Shown in pieces: positions 30,477 to 41,155 of a DNA stretch of 64,000 bases. The position numbers were made by a program, and so were the translations under genes. Positions within the stretch are counted from its first letter, which is position 1. Every line of letters starts with the position of its first letter. Source of the DNA: Craspedostauros australis (taxonomy: Eukaryota > Bacillariophyta > Bacillariophyceae > Mastogloiales > Achnanthaceae); assembly GCA_026770025.1 (NCBI GenBank), contig JAMXDE010000015.1, forward strand, positions 496,001-560,000, written 5' to 3'. Below the pieces are notes generated by a model. The model ran no database searches. It saw only the letters and a list, made by a program, of their open reading frames with translations, and was not told where the DNA came from.

Positions 30477-31010
30477 AACGAATGAAGAGTGTGACGATGA
30501 TGGAACAAGAAAGATCACGACGATCCATCATCTGTTGGCCACGGGTGATTGATTGGTGGTTGATTTGACGCCGAGGTGGTTGACACGCACAACACAAACG
30601 CAAGATAGGTCTCGTTTGCGGGAAACTGCTCGCTTCCAACCAACTCCCAACAGAACTTCGAAGGACTTCGAACAGTGCCACCCGAAACCCGACAAGGCGC
30701 ACGAGTGGATTGGAATGCACAGACGGAGAGAGGTTGCGGCACAACATCAACATCAGCATCAAGAACAACAACGACACAAGAACGAAGAGGACGCGAGACG
30801 ACAGGAACCTGCACGACTGGGAGAGGCCAGAACTCTGAGAAGGACAGGTGTTGTGTCCATAACAACAACGCAACCAACCAACAAAGGAAGCAAGCACGAC
30901 AGCAACAGCAACCATAACAGCAACCATAACAGCAACCATAACAGCAACCATAACAATAACCATAACAATAACAATAACACAGTGCAGCAGCAGCAATCAG
31001 CAGAAACAAC
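30477..31010. other. Upstream/5' UTR region of ZNF598
   Basis: Short region between the Copia element and the ZNF598 start, rich in CAACA words. It probably contains the 5' UTR. It has a 12-bp tandem repeat close to the ATG (separate entry). No other gene is seen. Confidence 0.55.
30904..30978 (+). repeat. 12-bp tandem repeat (AACAGCAACCAT)n in the 5' leader
   Basis: Four perfect copies of AACAGCAACCAT (30904-30951), one variant AACAATAACCAT and trailing AACAAT units to 30978, ending 32 bp before the ATG of the ZNF598 gene. The top strand is almost free of T and G, so it would make an unstructured leader if transcribed. Confidence 0.9.
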
Positions 31011-33797
31011 ATGGGAGACCCAAACCCATCGGCGAGCGCGGACGCTGACGCGTCATCCTCGCACTGCCTCGTGTGCTTCTCGGACCTGAAAACGCTGCTG
31101 AGAGGCAAGACGCCCTGCGGCCATGACGACATCTGCGGCATCTGCCACCTGAGGCTTCGGCACTTGCACAAGGACAACCAGTGTCCCATCTGCAAGTCGG
31201 ACAACCAGACCATCATCGTGGACAGGGACGGCAGCGACCAAGCCGCGGAGGCAGACGCAGATGAAGATGCCAAAGCAGAAGGTGCTGCCGATCGTGAGCA
31301 CATCCCCATGTGCTTCGAGGACTACCCCATGTGGGGCGATGACATCGGGCCGAACTACACCTTCCGAGACACCGTCGGCATGTTCTTCCCCACGCCTTAC
31401 TACAACTCCGACATCCTGCCGCTCTTCGGGTACCGTTGCCATCAGTGCGACTTCGACCCTGCCGATCCGTCCACAACTCAAAATGAGATGTACCAAGATG
31501 GCAACAATGGCAACAATGGAAAGAACGGCAAGGGAAAGAACAACAACAACAACAACAACAACAAGCGGAAAAAGCCAAAGTCCCACCTCCGACAGCTCCA
31601 GGACCACCTGCGGCAGAAGCACGGAAAGTCCATGTGTCAACTCTGCATCGATCACAAGCGGGACTTCGTCACCAATCTGCCTAGAATGATCCCTCGCGTC
31701 CTCCAGAATCACATGAGGAAGGGGGATGGCGTGGAATCCGGCTTCACGGGTCACCCGGTGTGCGAGTTCTGCCATCCCAAGCGCTTCTACTCGCTGCAGG
31801 AGCTCCACACGCATTTGCAGAAGGACCATTACATGTGCCACGTCTGCGAGCAGCAGGGCAAGCCGGACCAGTACTTCAAGAACTACAAGTCGCTGGAGAA
31901 GCACTTCGACCGTCAGCACTTCCTCTGCAGAGACGTCCAGTGCCTCGCCGCGCGTTTCGTCGTCTTTCACAATGAGATCGATTTGCGGGCGCACGAGCTG
32001 TCGGTGCACGGTGGCACGGCGACCGGGTCCAACAAGCTCCAGCTGGAGTTCAAAACGCGCCGAGCCAACGCTCCGGGCGGACTGCAGAGCGCGGATCAGC
32101 TGGAGGAGCGCGCCACGGATTCGGTTCACGACTACAACGTCGATGGCCAGGTCTTCGTCCCAGAAGCCCTCCCCAGCACGCGGGGCAATCAGACCATGGA
32201 GGATAATCACGAATCCCTGCATCCGCTGCACGTGCAGAGAACGGCGGAGCTGCGTGAGCACGCTGCCAGAGTCCGTGGCACCACAGAAGTCGCCGTCGAA
32301 TCGTTTCCCACGCTCAGCGAGAGCAACGCTCCGGCAGACAACAACGCCGCGGCCGCAGCAAATCGCCTGCGCGTCGGCTGGTCCGAAGGAAGCGGCGTGC
32401 AAAGGATACAGGCTCACGGCCGACCCGCGGGCAGGGTGACGGAGACGGACTTTCCATCGCTGGGATCGTCTTCGGCGGGCGGCAGGTCTCGTGGTCCGTC
32501 AGGAGTTGTGGCTCGCGGTTCTGCGCAGCACCGTCAGTTCAATGCAATCACGCAATCCGCATCGCAGCCACCTGCCCCGCAGTCACGGCCTCAATTCGCT
32601 GGAACATCGTACGGTCACGCTGCTTCCATGGCGCCTTCGACGATGCAGAACAATGCGAGGAATATGTTCACGCTATCTCCTGCATCCGCAGCCAAACCAT
32701 CCACAGCCAATCGCACGAAGGATCTCGCGCCGGATAACTTCCCATCATTGTCGGGAGGAACGCCAGCATCAAGCCGCCAGAACGGATCCAATCAGTACTC
32801 CGCTGCCAACGCACTGGCGAAACGGCTCAGCCAGCAGACCGTGTCCTCCAACAATACGGCGTCTGCCTTTCCAGCTCTGGGTGCGCCTACTAGCAAACCA
32901 CCCGCGACGCGCGCTGCTCCAAAGCCAAAGCAGGCACCCAGCATCAACAGCGCCACCAATTTCCCAGCCATGTCCCCGGCGGCTCCAAACATTGCGCAGA
33001 TGGCACGCGAGCGCGTCATGACACGTGGAGACAACTCGACCAGTCAGCAGGCAAACGTCTTGCAGGCGCCGCCGATGACAGCGCACGCCGCCAAGGTCAC
33101 TCTCGTCGACATGAAGGCGTCGCTTGGGCCAGCAAAATTCAAACAGCTCAAACGCCTCACCAAGGACTTCAGCGAATCCAGTCTCTCCCCCGAAGGCTAC
33201 GTGGACCAAACCGCGGCGCTCTTCAAGGCGGGGTACGCCGATCCGGACTTTTGGAGCTACCTTCCCAACCTCTTGGAATCCTGCCCAAACGAAAGTGCCG
33301 CCATGCACGCGCTGTCCTACATGACGAGCCTCAAACGTCAGCAATCCAACCAAAGTGTGAAAGGCGCGAAGGGTGCCGGCGGCAAGAAGGCGAAGGCCTC
33401 CTCGTGGTCCAACCGCACCCCATCCATTCCGGCATCGACCATGAAGCAACCGCCGACCAGCGGCGGCTGGGGTGGCGCTGCCGTCAAAAAGGCACCGCCA
33501 ACGATGACTCGTTTGCAACCAAAACAGCAACTCACAGCCCAACGTTTCGCTCGCGCCGGTGCAGTCCCGGCCGCGCAGAAGAAAAAGAGTGCATGGGGTG
33601 GTGGCTCCACCGCAGCCGTGACGAACAACGCCAAGGCTCCCGTCAGCGCCGCGAAGCTATCAGTTGCCGCGGCCACGCAAAAACCGCAAGGTGGCACCGC
33701 CACCAAGTACATGGCGAATCAGCAAAAGAAGAGCGGTGGTGGCAAGAAGAAGAGCAAAAAGAAGAACGAGCTGCGAGATTTGGCGTTTGGCAAGTGA
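31011..33797 (+). CDS. ZNF598/Hel2-type RING E3 ubiquitin ligase (ribosome collision sensor)
   Basis: A 928-aa protein in one exon, ATG at 31011. An N-terminal C3HC4 RING has Cys19, Cys22, Cys36, His38, Cys42, Cys45, Cys58 and Cys61. The family-specific middle follows (MCFEDYPMWGDDIG, YRCHQCDFD) with a series of C2H2 fingers (MCQLCIDHKRDF, VCEFCHPKRFYSLQELHTH, MCHVCEQQGKPDQYFKNY, LRAHELSVHGG). An Asn-rich insert interrupts the first finger region near residues 164-188. The C-terminal half is low complexity with several xFPxL-type motifs (SFPTL, DFPSLG, NFPSLSG, AFPALG). It ends with a short helical block (KFKQLKRLTKDFSESSLSPE) and a Lys-rich tail. In yeast and mammals this ligase ubiquitinates 40S proteins on collided ribosomes. 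Confidence 0.9.
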   Translation: MGDPNPSASADADASSSHCLVCFSDLKTLLRGKTPCGHDDICGICHLRLRHLHKDNQCPICKSDNQTIIVDRDGSDQAAEADADEDAKAEGAADREHIPMCFEDYPMWGDDIGPNYTFRDTVGMFFPTPYYNSDILPLFGYRCHQCDFDPADPSTTQNEMYQDGNNGNNGKNGKGKNNNNNNNNKRKKPKSHLRQLQDHLRQKHGKSMCQLCIDHKRDFVTNLPRMIPRVLQNHMRKGDGVESGFTGHPVCEFCHPKRFYSLQELHTHLQKDHYMCHVCEQQGKPDQYFKNYKSLEKHFDRQHFLCRDVQCLAARFVVFHNEIDLRAHELSVHGGTATGSNKLQLEFKTRRANAPGGLQSADQLEERATDSVHDYNVDGQVFVPEALPSTRGNQTMEDNHESLHPLHVQRTAELREHAARVRGTTEVAVESFPTLSESNAPADNNAAAAANRLRVGWSEGSGVQRIQAHGRPAGRVTETDFPSLGSSSAGGRSRGPSGVVARGSAQHRQFNAITQSASQPPAPQSRPQFAGTSYGHAASMAPSTMQNNARNMFTLSPASAAKPSTANRTKDLAPDNFPSLSGGTPASSRQNGSNQYSAANALAKRLSQQTVSSNNTASAFPALGAPTSKPPATRAAPKPKQAPSINSATNFPAMSPAAPNIAQMARERVMTRGDNSTSQQANVLQAPPMTAHAAKVTLVDMKASLGPAKFKQLKRLTKDFSESSLSPEGYVDQTAALFKAGYADPDFWSYLPNLLESCPNESAAMHALSYMTSLKRQQSNQSVKGAKGAGGKKAKASSWSNRTPSIPASTMKQPPTSGGWGGAAVKKAPPTMTRLQPKQQLTAQRFARAGAVPAAQKKKSAWGGGSTAAVTNNAKAPVSAAKLSVAAATQKPQGGTATKYMANQQKKSGGGKKKSKKKNELRDLAFGK

Positions 33798-34168
33798 GCG
33801 CATGCTGCGATGGTCTGTCGATGAATCAGGATCATGCATTAGCATAGTCAAGCAATGGCATGGCACGGCATGAAAGGACAGGACATGACATGGAGTGGCA
33901 GAGTAGTTGCATACCTCCGCCCTCTAGAGAGAGGATTATCTTATTAATCTCCTCTGTATGCAATCTTGTGCTAAATATTCGTTTTCAAATACTTGTTCAT
34001 TGTTCATGAAATGCGTTGGAGTAGTCGTAGGTGCAGGCATGTCAAAGTCGATTGGCATTTTGACAGTTGTTCTTCCCCCAAAATGTGCCGACTGTCCAAA
34101 GCATGAAGACTGGAGAATATGCCTGCTTCGAGTAGTAGAGTACTCGTCAGCCACCGATCAACGTTCGA
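33798..34168. other. Intergenic region between convergent genes
   Basis: 371 bp between the ZNF598 stop and the 3' end of the next minus-strand gene. Holds a CTCTAGAGAGAGG palindrome-like word near 33921 and GAGTACTCG near 34137. No gene is seen. Confidence 0.55.
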
Positions 34169-35686
34169 TCAACGTTCGATCAACGCGAGAATCTGGAGAA
34201 GTTCAAAGATCGTGTCAGACCTACACCACGTCTGCCAATCGCCGCACATCGCGATCATGTGCTTCACCAACGCGGAGTTATCGCGCTCGTTGCGTTGTTG
34301 GGTGAATATCTCTCGAGATCTGCCAACAGTACGTTCCAAGAGTCGCCCCCTCAACATCGGAAACACGTAATCATTCCACGTATCATGTGGCATCCCGGAC
34401 GCCAAATCTTCCGAGTCCACGTTTGTCAATGCCTTGTTGTCCTCGATGGCTGTGATGAGTTGCTGCCCGAGGGCCTCTTTGTTCTTGGCATATTCCGGAC
34501 TCCATGTACGAGGGTCGTAGGTGTTCACGGTCACGTCATGCAAATGCGGGCACTTCACCAGTGCAATGAAATGTTTGTAGAATGTTTGTCTCACCGTGGA
34601 CAAATTGAAGTTAACCTTGTTGATGCTCTTTTGCTTGGAGATGGCCTTCACCATCCGTCCGAATAGATCGGCGGTGAGCAACGGGAAAGGCAGCGCGTCC
34701 ACCTCCATGTAACAGAGATGCTTTATGCTGGAGACCCAAGGAAGGAATGCCTCGAGGTCCGTGAAGCTTCTTGTGGAGAGCTTGCTAATGCTCACCGCCT
34801 CCACGATAGGACGGAAATGTGGATCAGCCGAGACCAAGTTCTTAAACTCTCCACGATCGTTGGCCAGCAATTGAACCTCCTCAAACACTACTTCCGTAGA
34901 CGCTTGTACAGCCACCTTCAGGGCAGGTGCGTCGATTGTCATGCATTCGAATTTGATGATATCCATTGGTTTCATCTCGTGGTGAAAATTCCTGTGCCGG
35001 TTGTGCGGATCTTCCCCACCGGCTGATGCTTCGCCGGACCCGGTCATCTCCAGAAAGAGCCTTGGAGATACCAAGGCATTCGCCCATGCTGTTGTGGCTG
35101 TTCGCCCGTGCAGCACGTACAGGAAACGGCAAAGGGCTCGCGAAGCATTCATCTTCAAATGCTCTGATGCCATGCAGCGCTTCTCGTTCTTGCATTCCAT
35201 GATCGAGATGACGATGTTTTGCATGCGCACCTCGCTGCCGGTGTTCTCCGGGAACACTTGGTTGTCCGGTGTTTGGGTGATGTGGATCTCCTCGAACACG
35301 ATCCGCCCATACTTCTTCGTAACCTCAATCAGCTGCTTCCAAGTGTAGCCGCGTTCCAGAATGATGTCCCAATCCACATGAGAAGCGTCCAAGATGGGGA
35401 CCACCTTGGTGCGCCGAGGCATCATCGTGGAGTAGGTCTTCACAATTGACGGAAATGCCCGTGCCCCCGAGGCGTCTTTCGTGGACGTGGACGTGGCGAA
35501 GCGCGCAGCCAAGCTGTGTGCTTTGGCTTTGGTCGCTGGTTTCAGCGAAATCTTCCCAGTCAGGATACTCCACATCTGGTTGGTGTGATGGGACACGAGT
35601 TTGTCGGTCTCTTGGGCTGATGCTCCTGCAGCATCTCCACCCTTGTGCCTCTTGGCAGGGGGGTCCTGCTCACGTCCACTCGTCAT
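34169..35686 (-). CDS. Hypothetical protein, family not recognised
   Basis: A 505-aa protein in one exon, start at ATG 35686. I do not recognise a domain. The N-terminal 25 residues are polar with a KRHK patch, a possible nuclear signal. The rest has the even composition of a folded protein, with regularly spaced leucine/isoleucine strands (LEAFLPWVSSIKHLCYMEVD, LVKCPHLHDVTVNTYDP) that look like an irregular leucine-rich-repeat or F-box-like scaffold. That is inference. No signal peptide, transmembrane segment or Cys clusters. It is tail-to-tail with ZNF598 and upstream of the P4H gene's 3' end. The length and even composition support a real gene. Confidence 0.75.
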   Translation of the reverse strand: MTSGREQDPPAKRHKGGDAAGASAQETDKLVSHHTNQMWSILTGKISLKPATKAKAHSLAARFATSTSTKDASGARAFPSIVKTYSTMMPRRTKVVPILDASHVDWDIILERGYTWKQLIEVTKKYGRIVFEEIHITQTPDNQVFPENTGSEVRMQNIVISIMECKNEKRCMASEHLKMNASRALCRFLYVLHGRTATTAWANALVSPRLFLEMTGSGEASAGGEDPHNRHRNFHHEMKPMDIIKFECMTIDAPALKVAVQASTEVVFEEVQLLANDRGEFKNLVSADPHFRPIVEAVSISKLSTRSFTDLEAFLPWVSSIKHLCYMEVDALPFPLLTADLFGRMVKAISKQKSINKVNFNLSTVRQTFYKHFIALVKCPHLHDVTVNTYDPRTWSPEYAKNKEALGQQLITAIEDNKALTNVDSEDLASGMPHDTWNDYVFPMLRGRLLERTVGRSREIFTQQRNERDNSALVKHMIAMCGDWQTWCRSDTIFELLQILALIER

Positions 35687-36252
35687 GTGATAAGACACGA
35701 CCTATGAAGTGGTATGGTGGGAGGTACGAGCGTTGATTCCAGTCTCGAGGCAGGATTATGTGCCGCGTGCATCGCAAACTTGGTGATGAGCGCAACAGAA
35801 AGTGGATGACCATGGGAGAAGACTCGGCGCGTTTTTGCTCTTGACTTGTTTCGCGAAATTGGAAACACAACGTTTTGGTTTGACATTTTCCGCAACTTGT
35901 CGCCACAAAGAAACGCGAAGAACTCTTGAGACGCATTTTCAGTCGTTAAACAAGAAACGTGTTGGTGAAAGATGCCAATTCGCCAGACACAGAAGGTCAC
36001 GCACCAGAAATAGAGAGGGATTGGATGGAGAATAGTAGAACACAAGCTATGTACACAGAGTAGAGATGGCCCGCCGAGATGAATTGAAGGTGTAGAACCA
36101 TGAAAGAAAAGATACGCTGGAGCTTGCTCAGGTTGAGGAGTGGGACGAGTTCTCCGACTACCACTCGAATACCTTACGCATGCAAGTAGAATATTATAAC
36201 AGAATATAGTATTGTATATCTACAACCTAAATGGAACATCGGCATGATCCAA
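35687..36252. other. Intergenic region
   Basis: Upstream region of the 34169-35686 gene and 3' flank of the P4H gene. An AT-rich stretch lies near 36185-36215. No gene is seen. Confidence 0.55.
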
Positions 36253-38368
36253 CTAGACGCAGCCAATGCTGTGAGGCTTCTTGAAGTCATGAAGGTGAAA
36301 CCAAGCATTGGCACCGTATTTGATGCCTTTCTCGACTGGGAGAGCCTGATGGGTTGTCCTGAAATCCCTCAGAGTGGGTTCGTCATTCTCGACGCTTGGC
36401 CACAGGACTGCCCTTCCGCGTTTCGGTGTCACGGTGATGTCGAGCTGGTCGAAGTTGGTGCCGCCGCCGGCCTCGACGTCATTCAGGTAGAGGTACATGG
36501 TGAGGATTCGTGGACCGCACTGACGCTTGTAATGGTGCCGAATGTAATCGTGGTGAACTTGGTAAAACTGGACAGTGCGGAATGTGCAGATGGGACGATG
36601 GGCGCGTGAGTCAGCGAGGGGGGAGAGAGAGAGACATACCCAGAGAGCCAAGGGTTGAAGATGTACAATGCGGAAGTGAGGCGATGGACTTGAATGACGC
36701 AACCAACCAGCTGTGCTTCTTTCTGTGCCATTGCGTTGGTGCTGCAAGCACAAGAACAAATACACGCACAACAGTAACAACGAGGCAACATAATCGTACC
36801 TGACCCTCTTCATACCGCAGCAGCTGCAGGTGTTCGCTGTTGTCTTCTGGAATGCCTGTAATGTTGGATAGCTTCCGCAGTACAGCCTGCGCCTTTTCAT
36901 CTGACGAACACTTGTCTCCGCACCAGGCATTCGTGGAAGTTCTTCCGCTATTGACGGATTTGCTGAAGGTTCCGTCCGCCTTCTTCTTTCCAACATCCGA
37001 GCTTCTTTGGTAGCCCTCTCCACCACCCAATTCGATCAATCGTTCGGCCTCATCCGCGGACACCACGTCTTCCATGGTGATGACCCAGGGCCCATTGGTT
37101 GTCTCGGGTGATGACAAGATCTGCACTGAAAATTCAGATTTGTAGGGCTCCGACGTCAAGAGCTGGAACATGGCATCTAGATCGCCAGGTCCCCACGCAT
37201 GTGGTACGTCAGGATCCAGCGGGCATCGTCCCTCGATCGTCATTGATTCGCATGTGTTGCAGGCCGGAGCGCAATGCAACTCCATGTCTGCGTGTGGAAT
37301 GACATGGTATGGAGTAAATGTAAGTGTAGATGTGGAAGGAAGAGAGATAAAAGGGGAGAGACAAAGTCAGTTGAAATCACTTCGAGTTGTGATGACGATG
37401 ACGATGACGGTGCTGATGACAACGACAGCATTGGTGAACAATCACAGGCCTTATGGATCCTCCCATATTGCCTCAAAACTCAATGACGAAAAACACTATG
37501 CGAGCTTAGACTCACATTTTGAATTGCTCTGGCATTCTCCTCGCAATGCCCACCATGAGCACTTTTCGTGATGATTCTTGCACGTTTCTCGGATGTCATT
37601 ACCAATCACGATGGGGACGACCTTGTCCATGTAATTTTGTGACTTCTTGACGATGTACTCAATGTCTTGCGCTTTGGTTCCATCCGGGAGATACATCGTC
37701 TGTGGCACACCAATGTCGGCTCCCCTGCGCAGACTGGAACGACCGAGTCGCTTGCTGCTGCAAATCTGACATGCCTTGCGACAGGATGTGAGCATGTAGT
37801 TTGGATTGGCCATGCACTCCCCTTCTCCTGCCCATTCCCCACATCGGTCATCTTCATCGAAGCAACTTCCGTCGCGCAACTCTGGTTCGCAAATATCACA
37901 AGTCACGCGGCAGGTTTGATGCATGAACTTTGGGTTGGTGGTGCATTCACCCGATTCTCCCCATTCTTTGCACATGTCATCTTCGTCGAAGCAGGTCTCC
38001 ACGAAAGGTTCTTCATCTCCCACCTCCTCTTCTTCGTCTTCGTCGTCATCATCCTCGTCGTCGTCTTCATCGTCGTCGTCTTCTTCCTCATCATCATCTT
38101 CTTCTTCCTCCTCATCGTCGCCGTCGTCGTCTTCATCGTCTTCTTCGTCATCTTCAACTATTCTAGCTTCCAGATCGTTCTCAAATCGCTCGATGTTGTC
38201 AGGAGCAGCATTGCTGGTGATTGTGGGATGCGCATCATCGTTGTGTTGAGGGCAGTCTGTGTTGGTACAAAACGAAGTGGCCTCAGATTCGTCGATGCTT
38301 TGCACTCCCCAGCTGCAGCACGCAACGACCACAAAACAGATCGTGAGCACTCGTGACGGATGCATCAT
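36253..38368 (-). CDS. Prolyl 4-hydroxylase with three N-terminal ShKT domains, three exons
   Basis: Proposed coding sequence: complement(36253..36567, 36800..37287, 37516..38368), 551 aa. Signal peptide VLTICFVVVACCSWGVQS, then a long Asp/Glu tract (about residues 72-120). Three ShKT Cys modules follow: ETCFDEDDMCKEWGESGEC..., GSCFDEDDRCGEWAGEGEC... and ETCKNHHEKCSWWALRGEC.... The third is completed only by splicing a phase-1 intron (37288-37515, donor GTGAGT, acceptor CACGCAG), giving NSKYMELHCAPACNTC. The second intron (36568-36799, phase 0) joins RYEEGQ to FYQVHHDYI. The 2-oxoglutarate/iron dioxygenase fold shows His452-x-Asp454, the distal His520 (TTHQALPVE) and 2OG-binding Lys530 (GIKYG). 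It probably hydroxylates prolines of secretory proteins in the ER/Golgi. Plant P4Hs also carry ShKT modules, usually at the C terminus. Confidence 0.9.
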
Positions 38369-39338
38369 GTCTTCTCAGTATACATTGACGTTGCGTGGAT
38401 TGGCAGGTGTCGTAGATTATACCGAGTGGCGCTTCAGACGCAGTCGCTGTCGTCGGAGATGATCTCTTGTATGGTGGGCGACAGAAAGTGTTGATGCTGT
38501 TCCTCAACAGCAATGCGTCATTGTGGTGCGTTGGATACAGTTCGGTTTCGTTTGTGTCAACACATGGCGCCTCTTCTCTGTCCGTTGTAACGGAAAGTAA
38601 CGTCTATTTGAACAACACGACGGAATCGCCATCCGCAGATGCGCGCTCACGTTTTGGATGAACACATGAACATGTGTGATGGCCAACGAGTACGATTGCG
38701 AGTACGGGGAGGCAGAGAGACAGAGAGATAGCAAGATCCATGTAGGTTGCGCGATGATGGATGTCGATAGAGAGTGGAATGAATGCTCCAGACGCATGGG
38801 CTCCAAGTCTGAAGCAGCTGACGTCTTCAGGAGAACATTGTTTCGTCAGATTCCAACACGGAGTTGCTGCGACGGGAGCATGCTTCGAAGGAATGGCTTT
38901 GAGGGGATGTTCATCTTTGTATTCCAAACATACTCCCCTGCCGTTTGCGGACGAGTTCAATGCAACGCAGAGCTGGGTTGCTGGATGTCAGCTTATTGTC
39001 TTCACATTGCAAACTTCGATTGGTGGACTTGTTGCCTCCGAGACTTGATCTGCCTGCTATGTCTGTCGCAGAAGAGTGTGCGAGAGCGAAGACTATCCGA
39101 TCGCTACATTCTCCCATATCGACCATTCCCACGAGGAATGTAATGCCTCGCCCCATGCTGTCTCCCATTATACTTGCGCTGAAACTCGGTTTACTTGTTC
39201 TGAAAAGAAACATGGACTTCCTGTGCTCATCTCCCACCATCGTTTTTCGGGGCGGACTCACTTTTCTACGGCGAACTCCTTTGATGGATTCTGGCATCGT
39301 GTTCACAACTGGGAAAAGGATAGCACATGCATGTGTCC

Positions 39339-39386
<48 letters not shown>

Positions 39387-39766
39387 ATAGAGAGAGTGGG
39401 GGTTGGAGCAGATCGTACCGAACCGACACGTCCCAAAGGAAAGACCATGTTGGGACAACAACCGCCGATTCGCTATTCCTTTCCAGTCGTGCATACGATT
39501 GTACGATCGCCTGACAGACGGCCCAAACCACAACCAACAACGAAAAATTCCACGCCACGCCGCTCACTTTCCTCTTCTTCGTTTTATTCTTCTTCTGTAG
39601 TTGGCGGCAGCGTGTTCCACAACGTGTTCCGCAGCGTTGCAATGGCGGAAGAGCGGAGGCATCTTCCCTGAGCATCGCAAGAGCACTCGCCATCGTAATC
39701 CAATTCGCACAAGATTGTTGACAGCTGGAACGTCGAGAGAAGACTTGAGCAGATAGGATCCGTACC
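38369..39766. other. Divergent intergenic region between P4H and Nopp140
   Basis: 1.4 kb without a supported gene. Short open frames occur on both strands without domains. A CT dinucleotide repeat lies at about 39342-39381. The minus frame that crosses into the Nopp140 gene is a by-product of the repetitive Ser/Asp codons there. Confidence 0.5.
39342..39381. repeat. (CT)n microsatellite
   Basis: About 20 uninterrupted CT units, about 390 bp upstream of the Nopp140 ATG. Confidence 0.95.
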
Positions 39767-41155
39767 ATGGCGATCACGAAGAGCACGAACCGCGCAGACC
39801 CCAAGGAATTGTCGTTGGCAATCCTGTCGGCGCTGGGGGACTTGGGATTTCCAAAGGCCGTCGCGGCTCTCACGAAGGAGCTCAAGAAACGAGGAGAGGG
39901 AACCGACCCCAGCGTTCTCCATGGCAAGGAACTGCGGTTGATGCCCCGCGGGCCAAAGACAGCATCAAGCAAGGACGAAGATGCCCGTGCTGACAAGGAT
40001 GACGACTCTTCGTCATCTTCGGATTCTTCGTCATCTTCGTCGGACTCAGATTCCGATTCGGAAGATGAAGAGGACACCAAGAAGCCTCCCACAAAGAGCA
40101 AAGCCGCGGTCGCCGTTGCAACGAAGAAGATGGAGACGGGTGATGATTCCTCTGACGACAGCTCATCTTCCGATTCATCTTCCGATTCATCATCCGGCAG
40201 CGATGACGATTCTTCAGACGACGACGATGATGATGCTTCGGCTGCGGCGGCTGTTGAAGCCGAGACATCCAATAACAAATCCAAAGAGTCTGATTCATCA
40301 TCATCAGATAGCGACAGTGACTCCTCCTCTGATGATAGTGATAGCGACAGTGACAGTGACAGCGACGACGACGACAACGATGACGATGACAATGACGATG
40401 ACGATGACAAGGCCGATGTCGAGACGGCCAAAGCATCGTCCAAAACAAAAAGCACCGATTCCGATTCCAGTGGCACCAGTGATTCCAGCGATTCGGAGGA
40501 TGAGGATACGCCAGCAGTATCCAAACCAAAGCTTTCAGAATCGACCAAAGTGGCGTCCCCCGCAGACGACGGCGACGACGACAGCAGCAGCGTCAGCGAT
40601 GTGAGCGATGTCGACGTCTCGGACGTATCCTCCGTATCTTCTGACGACTCGTCTTCTTCCGACGATTCCTCGTCGTCGTCATCTTCTGATGATTCATCTT
40701 CTTCGTCATCATCGGACGATTCCTCCGAAGACGAAGACGCGGTCCAAGAACGTCTCAAGGCCAAGCGCAAGGCTGCTGCCCTGAAGGCCAAACAGGCGGC
40801 CGAGGCAGCCTTGTCTTGGACGCCGAAAAAGATGAAGCTGTCCAACGACATCCAAGCAACGCGCGGCAGCGACGGCGCACAGGCTCTTTCCAAAGGCAAA
40901 CCCTTCCAACGCGTCGATGACACTTACTGGGGAGAACAGGCCGTGAAGGATGGCGGCGCCATGGCGGATAACTCCTACGGAGGCGTGTTCGGAGAAGAAG
41001 GATTTGGCGCCAAATCGAGCCAGAAACTGCTGCAGGTGCGGGGCAAACGATTCCAGCATGAAAAGACCAAGCGCAAGCGCTCGTTCAATGGGCTGGCGCG
41101 GACGGGCGGTCGGATCTCGATGGAAAGCAATTCCACCAAGTACGAGGAATGGTAG
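39767..41155 (+). CDS. Nopp140/SRP40-like nucleolar phosphoprotein
   Basis: A 462-aa protein in one exon, ATG at 39767. The N terminus has a LisH-like helix pair (LSLAILSALGDLGFPKAVAA), as in Nopp140. The middle (about 65-330) is alternating Ser and Asp/Glu clusters separated by short Lys-rich blocks, the CK2-type acidic repeat of the family. The C-terminal SRP40 domain is clear: FQRVDDTYWGEQAVKDGG, then LLQVRGKRFQHEKTKRKR and GGRISMESNSTKYEEW. The family chaperones box C/D and H/ACA snoRNPs and links them to RNA polymerase I and Cajal bodies. It is divergent from the P4H gene. A longer open frame on the opposite strand (38911-40923) reads only poly-Ser and is not a gene. Confidence 0.92.
   Translation: MAITKSTNRADPKELSLAILSALGDLGFPKAVAALTKELKKRGEGTDPSVLHGKELRLMPRGPKTASSKDEDARADKDDDSSSSSDSSSSSSDSDSDSEDEEDTKKPPTKSKAAVAVATKKMETGDDSSDDSSSSDSSSDSSSGSDDDSSDDDDDDASAAAAVEAETSNNKSKESDSSSSDSDSDSSSDDSDSDSDSDSDDDDNDDDDNDDDDDKADVETAKASSKTKSTDSDSSGTSDSSDSEDEDTPAVSKPKLSESTKVASPADDGDDDSSSVSDVSDVDVSDVSSVSSDDSSSSDDSSSSSSSDDSSSSSSSDDSSEDEDAVQERLKAKRKAAALKAKQAAEAALSWTPKKMKLSNDIQATRGSDGAQALSKGKPFQRVDDTYWGEQAVKDGGAMADNSYGGVFGEEGFGAKSSQKLLQVRGKRFQHEKTKRKRSFNGLARTGGRISMESNSTKYEEW

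Noticed and set aside
38911-40923. 670-codon open frame on the minus strand over the Nopp140 gene
   Set aside because: It reads mostly poly-Ser/Asp because it is the complement of the GAT/GAC/TCT repeats. The plus strand carries a clear SRP40 C-terminal domain.
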